From contig CALAGD010000046.1 of the NCBI GenBank assembly GCA_937891425.1, positions 1-35,096 of the forward strand: a stretch of 35,096 bases of DNA, in the 5' to 3' direction. The position numbers were made by a program, and so were the translations under genes. Positions 24,439-32,067 of this stretch are shown in pieces; the first letter of the stretch is position 1, and each line of letters starts with the position of its first letter. Source of the DNA: an uncultured Pigmentiphaga sp. (GTDB lineage Bacteria > Pseudomonadota > Gammaproteobacteria > Burkholderiales > Burkholderiaceae_B). The notes under the pieces were generated by a model. It made no database searches. It had not been told where the DNA came from and saw nothing but the letters and a program-made list of their open reading frames with translations.

Positions 24439-25605
24439 ATGTCTGACGCGCGCCATCCAGGGGCGGCCGAGGCCGGGCGCGCTTACTACATCGGCTTGAT
24501 GTCGGGTACCAGTCTCGATGCAGTGGATGGCGTGGTGGCCGACTTCGAAGCTCAGCCGGTGCGAGTGCTGGCCGAGGCCAGCGAGACGCTACCGGATTGC
24601 CTGCGCGAGGAACTGCTGGCCCTGAACCAGCCGGGCACCAACGAACTGCACCGGGCCGCGCTTGCTGCCAACCGGCTGGCCGACGCGCATGCGCAGGTGG
24701 TGCAGGCTCTGCTCGCACGGCTGCCCGCCCGTAGCCGCAGCCTGGTCCGCGCCATCGGGGCTCACGGCCAGACGGTTCGTCATCGGCCCGAGCTCGGCTA
24801 TTCCATCCAGCTGAATGCACCCGCGCGGCTCGCTGAAGCGGTGCGGCTGCCGGTTGTGGCCGACTTTCGCGCGCGCGACGTCGCGGCGGGCGGCCAGGGT
24901 GCGCCGCTGGTTCCTGCGTTTCACCAGGCGGTGTTCGCGGGCAAACACGAACGTGTCATCCTCAACCTGGGTGGAATCGCCAATGTCTCCATCCTGCCTG
25001 CACGTTCCGCCGGGACTGCGGCGGTGCCTCGCGGTTTCGATACGGGGCCGGCGAACATGCTGCTCGATCTCTGGTGCCAGCGTCATACCGGGCAGCCTTA
25101 CGACCGCGACGGGCAGTGGGCCCGGCAGGGTCGGGTCGATCAGGCTTTGCTCTCCTACCTGCTGGCCAGCGAGCCCTGGCTGCAGCAGATGCCACCCAAA
25201 TCCACCGGTCGCGATCTTTTCAATGCCACCTGGCTGGATGCGCGCTTGCACCAGTTCGCGGCCACGGCAGGAAGCGTGCCTGGCCCCGCCGATGTTCAGG
25301 CTACGCTGGCCGCGTTCACGGCAGAAACCGCCGCGGCGGCGATCCGGGCACATGCACCCTGGGCGCGCGAGGTTTTTGCTTGTGGCGGCGGTGCACATAA
25401 TCCGGTATTGCTGAGCGAGCTGGCTGCACGCTTGCCCGGGTTACGGGTGAGTACTACCCTCGAACTGGGAGTCCCGCCACAGCAGGTCGAGGCGCTGGCG
25501 TTCGCATGGCTTGCGCGCGCCCACGTATTGGGCATGCCCGCGAACGTGCCTGCCGTGACGGGTGCCGCCGGCGGGCGTGTGCTGGGCGCGTACTATCCCG
25601 CGTGA
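24439..25605 (+). CDS. anmK: Anhydro-N-acetylmuramic acid kinase
   Basis: A 388-residue sugar kinase of the AnmK family (E. coli 369 aa). Signatures: IGLMSGTSLDAVDGV (ATP-phosphate loop, residues 18-32), GAHGQTVRHRP, VVADFRARDVAAGGQGAPL with the catalytic aspartate region, and NLGGIANVS. It phosphorylates and hydrolyses anhydroMurNAc from recycled peptidoglycan to MurNAc-6-phosphate, and belongs functionally with the AmpG permease at 1889-3184. ATG 24439 is chosen over GTG 24430; neither has a clear Shine-Dalgarno. It lies downstream of the M23 peptidase gene. Its last 13 bp overlap the end of the convergent LysR gene. Confidence 0.95.
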   Translation: MSDARHPGAAEAGRAYYIGLMSGTSLDAVDGVVADFEAQPVRVLAEASETLPDCLREELLALNQPGTNELHRAALAANRLADAHAQVVQALLARLPARSRSLVRAIGAHGQTVRHRPELGYSIQLNAPARLAEAVRLPVVADFRARDVAAGGQGAPLVPAFHQAVFAGKHERVILNLGGIANVSILPARSAGTAAVPRGFDTGPANMLLDLWCQRHTGQPYDRDGQWARQGRVDQALLSYLLASEPWLQQMPPKSTGRDLFNATWLDARLHQFAATAGSVPGPADVQATLAAFTAETAAAAIRAHAPWAREVFACGGGAHNPVLLSELAARLPGLRVSTTLELGVPPQQVEALAFAWLARAHVLGMPANVPAVTGAAGGRVLGAYYPA

Positions 25606-26585
25606 TCTGCAGGGGTGCCGGTCCAGGCGAGCACGGTCGCGGCAGACACGGACGCGCACCCGAGGGCAGTGCCGGGGGCGAGTGCTGCGTCGCGGCGGCG
25701 GGCGTATTCGGTGCTCAGGCATTCGATCAGATGCTTCGCGGCCGGTGACATCGGCACGCCGCGGCGGGTGATGATGCTTTTCTGAACCGTCGGAAACGTG
25801 ACCCCGGGAACGATGGGTACCACGCTGGCGCGCACCCATTCGATGTCGAGCATGTTCTCGGGCAGTATGGTAATGACGTCGGTGTTGGCCACCATGCCGA
25901 TTTCCGTGAGGAAGGAGTGGCACTGGATGATCCGCGTTGGTGGGGGCAGCCCTTCGCGCAGGAAGGCATCCAGCAGCACATGGCTGTATCCCTCGCGCGT
26001 ATTGTTCAGGATCCATTCTTCCTCGGCCAGGTCGGCCAGGCAGCTGGCGTCGGCACAGCGGTGCCCGGGTCGAGCCACGACCTGCAGTCGCGAACTATAC
26101 AACGGGTGCCACACGAACTCGTCGGCCAGACGTTCGGGAATGGCCGCGCTCACTGCAAAATCCAGGGTGCCATTGCGCAGCTTCTGCAAGGCTTCCGACA
26201 GCACCCCTTCAAAGCAGGTCAGGCGTACCTGGGGAAACTTTTGTCGGAAAGCTTCGAACGCCGCCGGCAGGATGGTCAGCGATTCGATGGGCGACACGCT
26301 GATGGTCAGCGTGCCCCCGGCCTTTCCCCGCATCTGGTCGATATCTTCGCGGGCGCGTTCGAGCTCGCGCATGATCACCCGCGCGCGGGCGCACAGTGCA
26401 TTGCCGTACTCGGTCAGCCGGGTGCCCCGTGACGTGCGTTCGAGCAAGGGCACCCCGACCTGTCCCTCCAGTTCGCGCAGGGCCTTGGTCATCGCAGCCT
26501 GCGATAGCCCCAGGACGCGCGCCGCGCCCCGGATTCCGCCGGTGTCAGCGACGGCCACCAGTGCGCGCAGTTGGTTGGGTTTCAC
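25593..26585 (-). CDS. LysR-family regulator of the ThDP enzyme/ALDH cluster
   Basis: A 330-residue LysR protein. HTH at residues 1-60: MKPNQLRALVAVADTGGIRG, then AARVLGLSQAAMTKALRELE and the wing VPLLERTSRGTRLTEYG, of the type seen in CbbR/BenM-like and TctC-associated regulators. The effector domain follows to about residue 295. The C-terminal 30 or so residues (alanine-rich, ending in TGTPADHAG) extend past the usual length of about 300 and read into the anmK 3' end (13-bp overlap). The GTG start at 26585 has AGGGAACC upstream and begins exactly at the canonical MxxxQLRAL. It is divergent from the ThDP enzyme gene across 293 bp and is therefore the probable regulator of that cluster. Confidence 0.92.
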   Translation of the reverse strand: MKPNQLRALVAVADTGGIRGAARVLGLSQAAMTKALRELEGQVGVPLLERTSRGTRLTEYGNALCARARVIMRELERAREDIDQMRGKAGGTLTISVSPIESLTILPAAFEAFRQKFPQVRLTCFEGVLSEALQKLRNGTLDFAVSAAIPERLADEFVWHPLYSSRLQVVARPGHRCADASCLADLAEEEWILNNTREGYSHVLLDAFLREGLPPPTRIIQCHSFLTEIGMVANTDVITILPENMLDIEWVRASVVPIVPGVTFPTVQKSIITRRGVPMSPAAKHLIECLSTEYARRRDAALAPGTALGCASVSAATVLAWTGTPADHAG

Positions 26586-26652
26586 GATTGGTTCCCTGCT
26601 GATTGCTTCGAAGAAGGAAAAGAACGCTGTGGTGAGCCCCGCATGATAACCA

Positions 26653-26710
26653 AAGGTGTTCACCTTGGACAAAGTACAGGCTATTCGGGTGTAGCGCCAG
26701 CACCTATACT
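26653..26710 (+). promoter_or_regulatory. Candidate LysR operator and promoter of the ThDP enzyme operon
   Basis: AAGGTG (26653-26658) and CACCTT (26661-26666) form a perfect 6-bp palindrome with a 2-bp centre. TATACT (26705-26710) would be a -10 box, giving a start near 26717, so the palindrome is centred at about -57, a position typical of the LysR recognition site. No good -35 lies 17 bp upstream of TATACT, as expected for an activator-dependent promoter. The rest of the 293-bp spacer (26586-26878) shows nothing else. Confidence 0.4.
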
Positions 26711-26878
26711 CTTGAAGCTTTGCCGACCCGCCTTGGGCGCCGGTGAAGTGCTGCCAGATGCTGTGGCGCTTTCCGCGCGAGCGGCATGGCGGACTGCCGC
26801 GGGCCTGTCCCCGCACGACCAGCGCGTGCCGGCCGAACGCCGGGCTCGTCTCCTGCATTCCCCTTCAAGGACGCATTC

Positions 26879-28552
26879 ATGGTGAAGAAAACTGGCGGAC
26901 AACTCCTCGCCGAGGCGCTCGTCCATGAACGAATCGATACGGTCTTCGCGATTCCGGGCATCCAGCTCGACTGGGCCATGGAAGCTTTGCGTCAGCACTC
27001 CGATCGCATCCGCCTCTTCGTGCCGCGGCATGAACAGACTACGACCTACATGGCGGACGGCTATGCGCGCGTCACGGGGCGGCCGGGGGTGGCCATGGTC
27101 GTTCCGGGTCCGGGCGTGCTGAATGCCTCTGCCGGCCTGGCGACGGCGTACGCCGCCAACTCGCCAGTGATCATGATCAGTGGTCACATTCACCTGCACG
27201 GCATTGGCGCTGGTTACGGCATGCTGCACGAAATCAGCAATCAGACTACCCTGCTCGGGTGCCTTACCAAGTGGAACCGTAACGTCACGCGGGTGGAGGA
27301 CATCCCGGGCGCTGTCGCGGAAGCCGTCAGCCGGGCAGTGGCCGGACGGCCCCGCCCCACTGCCATCGAGATCTCGCATACCCTGCTGGAATCCTCCATC
27401 GAGGTTCCCGACGGCGTCACGCCGGTTGCCCCGACGCACGTCGAGGCAGGCGCAGATCTCGACACGGCCGGGCTCGAGACGGTGGCCGCGCTGATCGATG
27501 CCGCCCGGTTTCCCGTTCTTTATGTCGGGGGTGGGGTACTGGCTGCAAACGCCACCGCCGAATTGCAGGCGCTGGCAGAACGGGCACGCATTCCCGTAGT
27601 CATGAGCGACAACGGCCGCGGCGCCCTGTCCGACCGCCATCCGCTCGCGTTCAGTACGCTGGGCGGTCGGGCACTATTCGAACATGCTGACCTGGCAGTG
27701 GTCGTGGGTAGCCGGTTCATGGATGCGATGACCCCGACGTGCTCGTGGACGGTTCCCGGGTTGAAATTCGCCTTCATCAACATCGATGCCGCCGACATGG
27801 GTGCCCCTCGGGAAAGTGAAGTCAGCGTGCGCGCTGATGCTCGCGCCGCGCTGGGCTGGCTTGCCGAGCGCGTGGCTGCGCGCACGGTGCTGTCCGACGA
27901 CCAGGCGGCCAGGGTCAAGGCATGGGCGCAGGAACAGATCGACCGGATCAGTCCGCAGATCGACTTTCTGCGGGCCATTCGCACCGCACTTCCCGAAGAC
28001 GGAATCTTCGTCAACGAACTCACCCAGGTCGGGTACCTCGCACGCGTCGCCTTTCCGGTGTATGCACCCCGTACGTATATCGCGCCGGGGTACCAGGGCA
28101 CGCTGGGCTATGGGTTTCCCGCGGCGCTGGGGGCGGCAGTGGGGGCCGGAGGCAGCCGCGTGGTCTGCATTACCGGTGATGGCGGTTTCGGATGGAACCT
28201 GCAAGAGCTGGCCACCGCCCGCAAGTACGGCCTGCCGGTCACGCTGATCGTGTTCAACGACGGCTATTTCGGAAATGTCCGGGCAATTCAGAAGCGCCTG
28301 TTCGGCGAGAACGTCGCGGTCGACCTGGAGAATCCGGATTTCATGACGCTGGCGAAGGCGTTCCGCGTGCCGGGTGTGGTAGCGCACAGTGCCGCCGAAC
28401 TGGGGGCCGCGGTACGCGAATCGTTGAGCGAAGCCGGTCCGGTGCTCATCGAGGTGCCCGTGGGCGAGATGCCCAATCCCTGGCCCCTGCTGCGCCTGCA
28501 GCCCATGGCCGGGAATCCCGCCAGTGCGCCACCCAATCCGCTTGCATCGTGA
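26879..28552 (+). CDS. Thiamine diphosphate-dependent enzyme (acetolactate synthase/2-oxo acid decarboxylase family)
   Basis: A 557-residue three-domain ThDP enzyme. The N-terminal pyrimidine-binding domain has the activating Glu52 in RHEQTTTYMADGYARVTGRP and GPGVLNASAGLATAY. The middle domain (about 190-330) has VLYVGGGVLAANATAEL. The C-terminal domain has the ThDP-Mg motif GDGGFGWNLQELATARKYGL (GDG at 433-435) ending in Asn460-Asp461. The HEQ and PGVLN sequences resemble acetolactate synthase and oxalyl-CoA decarboxylase rather than classic pyruvate decarboxylase (no HH pair). Genetic linkage to an aldehyde dehydrogenase suggests a decarboxylase making an aldehyde, or a C-C bond enzyme. ATG 26879 has AAGGA 8 nt upstream. 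The ALDH gene follows after 9 bp. It is not the biosynthetic IlvB: no small-subunit gene is adjacent. Confidence 0.9.
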   Translation: MVKKTGGQLLAEALVHERIDTVFAIPGIQLDWAMEALRQHSDRIRLFVPRHEQTTTYMADGYARVTGRPGVAMVVPGPGVLNASAGLATAYAANSPVIMISGHIHLHGIGAGYGMLHEISNQTTLLGCLTKWNRNVTRVEDIPGAVAEAVSRAVAGRPRPTAIEISHTLLESSIEVPDGVTPVAPTHVEAGADLDTAGLETVAALIDAARFPVLYVGGGVLAANATAELQALAERARIPVVMSDNGRGALSDRHPLAFSTLGGRALFEHADLAVVVGSRFMDAMTPTCSWTVPGLKFAFINIDAADMGAPRESEVSVRADARAALGWLAERVAARTVLSDDQAARVKAWAQEQIDRISPQIDFLRAIRTALPEDGIFVNELTQVGYLARVAFPVYAPRTYIAPGYQGTLGYGFPAALGAAVGAGGSRVVCITGDGGFGWNLQELATARKYGLPVTLIVFNDGYFGNVRAIQKRLFGENVAVDLENPDFMTLAKAFRVPGVVAHSAAELGAAVRESLSEAGPVLIEVPVGEMPNPWPLLRLQPMAGNPASAPPNPLAS

Positions 28553-28561
28553 GGTCGTGCC

Positions 28562-29980
28562 ATGCAGCATTACCCGGATTTTTACGTTGACGGCGCGTGG
28601 CGCCCGGCTACCGGCGGCAAGCGGTTCAGCGTCATCGACCCGGCCACGGAAGAGGTGGAAGCCGAGGTCGTCGAGTGTTCCGCCGCTGACGTCGACGCAG
28701 CCGTCGCGGCCGCCGTGCGTGCTTTCGAGTCGTGGGCCGCAACTCCTCTGGCGGTTCGGCGGGCTGCGCTGGAACGTCTGCACGCGGCGCTCATGGCCCG
28801 TACCGAGCCGTTCGTTCAGGCGTTGGCGCGCGAAGTCGGTGTGCCGGTGGCCGTCAGTCGCGCCATGCAGATTCCCATGCCGTTGCGCAACCTCGCGCTC
28901 TGCATTGAAAGCCTTGACGCCATCGACTGGACGGAAAACATCGGCAACTCCACCGTACACCGGGTGCCGGTGGGCGTAGTGGCGGCGGTAACGCCGTGGA
29001 ATTTCCCGCTGCACCAGATCGTCGCGAAAGTGATGGGCACGCTCGGAGCCGGTTGTACCACGGTACTGAAGCCCAGCGAGTTTGCCCCTGGAGTGGCACG
29101 CCTGTTCGTGGAGGCAGTGCATGAGGCCGGCATTCCTCCGGGCGTAGTCAACATGGTGTGGGGCGGGCCCGAAGTGGGAGAACGGCTCTGCAGTCATCCC
29201 GGCATCGACATGATCAGCTTCACGGGGTCGGAGACGGTGGCACGCAAGATCATGCAGGTGGCGGCCCCCACGCTGAAACAGCTCGCACTCGAGCTGGGGG
29301 GGAAGTCGGCAGCGGTGCTGCTGCCCGACGCGGACCTTGCCGCTGCCCTGCCGGCGGTGTTCCGCAGCTGCATGATCAATACCGGCCAGACCTGCGTGGC
29401 ACAATCCCGCCTGATCGTGCCAGAAGCGCTGCTGCAGCAGGTGGAGTCCCGGCTCGTCCAGCTGGCCGCCGCGCCTGAGTGGCAGTGTGGCGCACCACTG
29501 GAAGAATCCACCCGCTTCGGGCCGCTGGCAAACCGTAACCAATTCGAACGGGTCAACCGTTTCATTGCCAACGCGCAGGCAGAGGGTGCGCGGCTGCTCT
29601 GCGGGGGTGAAGGGCGGCCCGCCGGCATCGAGCGTGGCTGGTTTGTCGCGCCAACGGTCTTTACGGGTGTCCAGCCCCAGTCCGAGCTGGCGCAGCGTGA
29701 GGTGTTCGGGCCGGTGCTCGCCGTGCTCACCTATACCTCGGAGGACGAGGCGGTAGCGCTGGCCAATGCAACGCCCTACGGGCTGTCGGGCGCGGTCTGG
29801 GGCGAAGCCGATTCCGCTGCCCGGATTGCCCGGCGCATGCGCACCGGGCAGGTCAGCGTCAATGGCGGCGCGCAGAATCTTGCGGCGCCGTTTGGCGGAT
29901 TCGGATTGTCCGGTCATGGCCGGGAGAATGGCCGCTTCAGCGTAGAGGGCTTCCTCACTCACCAGTCGCTGCAACTTTAA
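28562..29980 (+). CDS. NAD(P)-dependent aldehyde dehydrogenase
   Basis: A 472-residue ALDH superfamily enzyme. VTPWNFPLHQI and KPSEFAPGVA form the cofactor site, SFTGSETVARKIM the Rossmann turn, Glu244 in ELGGKSAAVLL the general base and Cys278 in NTGQTCVAQSR the nucleophile; EVFGPVLAVL and PFGGFGLSGHGRENG close the substrate pocket. All catalytic residues are intact. It oxidises an aldehyde to the carboxylate. It begins 9 bp after the ThDP enzyme stop, and GAGG overlaps that stop, so the two are probably translationally coupled and the aldehyde may be the product of the ThDP enzyme. It resembles broad aliphatic and aromatic aldehyde dehydrogenases; the exact substrate is open. Confidence 0.93.
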   Translation: MQHYPDFYVDGAWRPATGGKRFSVIDPATEEVEAEVVECSAADVDAAVAAAVRAFESWAATPLAVRRAALERLHAALMARTEPFVQALAREVGVPVAVSRAMQIPMPLRNLALCIESLDAIDWTENIGNSTVHRVPVGVVAAVTPWNFPLHQIVAKVMGTLGAGCTTVLKPSEFAPGVARLFVEAVHEAGIPPGVVNMVWGGPEVGERLCSHPGIDMISFTGSETVARKIMQVAAPTLKQLALELGGKSAAVLLPDADLAAALPAVFRSCMINTGQTCVAQSRLIVPEALLQQVESRLVQLAAAPEWQCGAPLEESTRFGPLANRNQFERVNRFIANAQAEGARLLCGGEGRPAGIERGWFVAPTVFTGVQPQSELAQREVFGPVLAVLTYTSEDEAVALANATPYGLSGAVWGEADSAARIARRMRTGQVSVNGGAQNLAAPFGGFGLSGHGRENGRFSVEGFLTHQSLQL

Positions 29981-30009
29981 ATCGTTGCGCCTGCCATCCG
30001 TAAATGAGC

Positions 30010-30044
30010 CGGATGCCGCGAATCGCGGCATCCGTGGGATTTTG
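30010..30044 (+). terminator. Rho-independent terminator or attenuator between ALDH and Bug genes
   Basis: CGGATGCCGCG (30010-30020) and CGCGGCATCCG (30024-30034) are perfect 11-bp arms around a 3-nt loop AAT, followed by a short T-run (ATTTTG, 30040-30044). It is the strongest hairpin in the window. It may end the ThDP-ALDH message or set a polarity step between it and the Bug gene. Confidence 0.65.
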
Positions 30045-30045
30045 T

Positions 30046-30083
30046 CACCTTACCAGGTGCATGGTCCACACCCAAATGGTGTG
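30046..30083 (+). promoter_or_regulatory. Two further inverted repeats in front of the Bug gene
   Basis: CACCT (30046-30050)/AGGTG (30055-30059) and CACACC (30067-30072)/GGTGTG (30078-30083) are short perfect inverted repeats just 3' of the terminator-like hairpin and upstream of the GGAGAG ribosome site of the Bug gene. The first shares its half-site with the palindrome at 26653-26666 in opposite orientation. They may be operators or leader hairpins; short arms make chance possible. Confidence 0.3.
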
Positions 30084-30101
30084 ATATTTGGAGAGTAGTA
30101 G

Positions 30102-31076
30102 ATGTTCAAGACTTTGCTGCAAGGCGTTCTGGCTGTATTCATGCTTCACGCAGCATCGGTTCATGCACAGGCCGATGATTTCCCCAGTCGTCCAATGCGT
30201 CTGATCGTGCCGTTCCCCACCGGGGGCGTGCTCGACACACTGGCGCGCACCATGGCAGGCGAGCTCGAAAAAGAGTTCGGCCAGAGCGTAGTGGTTGAGA
30301 ACCGGACGGGCGCAAGTGGCAACATCGGCACCGAGGCACTCGCCCGTTCCAGGCCCGATGGTTACACCATTGGCATGGGCACGATCGCCACGCACGGCAT
30401 CAATCCGGCCCTGTATCGGGAGCAACTGCCCTACGACCCGGTCAACGGATTCGTGCCCCTGGCCTGGCTGGCCGAGCAGATGAACGTGGTGGTGGTCACC
30501 AACAACCTGCCCGTCAACAACATTCAGGAGCTGATCGAGTACGGCAAGAAGAACCCTGGCCGCCTGGCCTACGGCTCAGCGGGCAACGGCAGCTCGCAGC
30601 ATCTGTCCGGACAATTGTTCAAGGTCAAGACTGGTACCGACCTGCTGCACGTACCCTACCGGGGCAGCGTGGCGGCACTTACCGATCTGGTGGCCGGCGA
30701 TGTCCAGGTCATGTTCGTCGACATACCCGCGGCCCTGCCGTTCATCCGTTCAGGCAAGATCCGTCCCATTGCAGTGACGGGCTCCAGCCGCAGCCCCGTG
30801 TTCCCCGACCTGCCCACGGTACAGGAGCAGGGCGTGCCTGACTTCACCGTGCGTGCCTGGTTTGGCGTATTCGCCCCCGCAGGCACGCCGAAGGAAGTGG
30901 CCGACAAGCTCACCGAGGCCATCCTGCGCCGCATGCAGCAGCCCGAGGTGAAGGCCAGGCTGGAAGGCCTTGGCATTGATCCGAAGGCCGAAGGCCAGGA
31001 GGTATTTGCACAATTCATCAAGGACGAGATTGCTCGCTGGGATGAGATCGTGAAGATCTCGGGCGCGTCGCTCTGA
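30102..31076 (+). CDS. Bug/TctC-family tripartite tricarboxylate transporter substrate-binding protein
   Basis: A 324-residue periplasmic receptor with a Sec signal peptide (MFKTLLQGVLAVFMLHAAS, cleavage near VHAQA). RLIVPFPTGGVLDTLAR is the ligand loop (Asp in GGVLDT is the usual carboxylate-contacting position), followed by VVENRTGASGNIGTEALAR and RPDGYT. ATG 30102 has GGAGAG 6 nt upstream. It is only moderately like the Bug protein at 5361-6362 and belongs to a separate module. As no TctAB genes follow, it either shares membrane partners encoded elsewhere or acts as a sensor. Its place between ALDH and SDR suggests that it binds the substrate of the pathway or a related carboxylate. Confidence 0.92.
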   Translation: MFKTLLQGVLAVFMLHAASVHAQADDFPSRPMRLIVPFPTGGVLDTLARTMAGELEKEFGQSVVVENRTGASGNIGTEALARSRPDGYTIGMGTIATHGINPALYREQLPYDPVNGFVPLAWLAEQMNVVVVTNNLPVNNIQELIEYGKKNPGRLAYGSAGNGSSQHLSGQLFKVKTGTDLLHVPYRGSVAALTDLVAGDVQVMFVDIPAALPFIRSGKIRPIAVTGSSRSPVFPDLPTVQEQGVPDFTVRAWFGVFAPAGTPKEVADKLTEAILRRMQQPEVKARLEGLGIDPKAEGQEVFAQFIKDEIARWDEIVKISGASL

Positions 31077-31282
31077 GCCGGTCGCGAGCGGCACAACGGG
31101 CAGTTGCCGGTTCGTGCGGGCGCCAGCCGCGATTCGCGTTCGGCTCAGGCGGCAGGACGCGTCGTGCGCAGGCTGCTCGCCATGCGCCGGGGCTGCCCGC
31201 TTTCGTCAGTGCAGTTGCTGGAACATCATCGCAATACGCAGGTCCGGTCCTGGTACGGGGCCGGCAGGAGCAGGAGAAACTC

Positions 31283-32041
31283 GTGAGCAGGCTGGAAGGC
31301 AAGTCGGTATTGATCACCGGCGGTTCCATCGGCATAGGCAAGGCCATGGCAGCGTTGTTCTGCCGTGAAGGTGCTCGTGTGGTCATCGGCGACATCAATC
31401 ATGAACGGGGCGAGGCAGCGGCCCGGGAGATCGCAGCGCAAGGAGGGCGCATCTGGTTCGTGCCCATGGACGTGACCGACGAGGCTTCGGTCAGGGCTGC
31501 AGTCGAGTTTACGGCGGAGCAGGCGGGCAAGATGGATGTGCTGGTGAACAATGCGGGCGGCTCGACCATGCACGATCGTTCAGTCGTCGAGATGGATCTG
31601 GAAGAATTCTGGCGTGCCATCCGCGTAGATCTGTACGGTACGGTGCTGACGTGTCGGCATGCCATTCCCCGAATGATCAAGGCGGGGGGCGGATCGATCG
31701 TGAACATGGGATCGATCGCGGCGCTGCGGGGCCTCAAGGGGCGCGACGCCTACACAGCGGCCAAGGGCGGCGTCACCGCACTGTCGCGTTCGATCGCCGT
31801 GGAATTCGCCGAGCACAAGGTGCGTTGCAACGTGATTGCGCCGGGAGCGGTGCGTACGGAAAGGATGGAACATTTCATCCAGCACGACCCGCGTGTGGCG
31901 CAGGCGGTCGCGAAGCACCTGCTGGGCCTGCCAGACCCGGAAGAAATCGCCCGGATGGCGCTGTTCCTCGCCAGTGATGAATCGCGCCACGTGACCGGGG
32001 CGATCTTCCAGATCGACGGCGGCCGCAGCGCGGTGGCCTGA
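31283..32041 (+). CDS. Short-chain dehydrogenase/reductase
   Basis: A 252-residue classical SDR. TGGSIGIG (12-19) is the cofactor loop, Asp37 at the end of beta-2 predicts NAD(H) preference, NNAG at 89-92, and the catalytic triad Ser144, Tyr157 and Lys161 (YTAAK) is intact. The usual fourth residue Asn of the NLxG segment is Asp116 (RVDLYG), a variation also seen in other SDRs. The start is GTG 31283 with AGGAGAAA closely upstream; no ATG fits. It lies 206 bp after the Bug gene, in the same direction, in a gap without visible genes, so it may be the last gene of the cluster. It probably oxidises a hydroxyl or reduces a carbonyl in the pathway (inference). Confidence 0.9.
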   Translation: MSRLEGKSVLITGGSIGIGKAMAALFCREGARVVIGDINHERGEAAAREIAAQGGRIWFVPMDVTDEASVRAAVEFTAEQAGKMDVLVNNAGGSTMHDRSVVEMDLEEFWRAIRVDLYGTVLTCRHAIPRMIKAGGGSIVNMGSIAALRGLKGRDAYTAAKGGVTALSRSIAVEFAEHKVRCNVIAPGAVRTERMEHFIQHDPRVAQAVAKHLLGLPDPEEIARMALFLASDESRHVTGAIFQIDGGRSAVA

Positions 32042-32067
32042 GGCGTCGCACGACCGCCGCCCGGCAG

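Noticed and set aside
27674..30031. 785-codon minus-strand frame spanning the ThDP enzyme and ALDH genes
   Set aside because: It is antisense to two genes with complete family motifs, has no recognisable domain and is Arg/His/Gln-rich, as expected of a shadow frame in GC-rich DNA.
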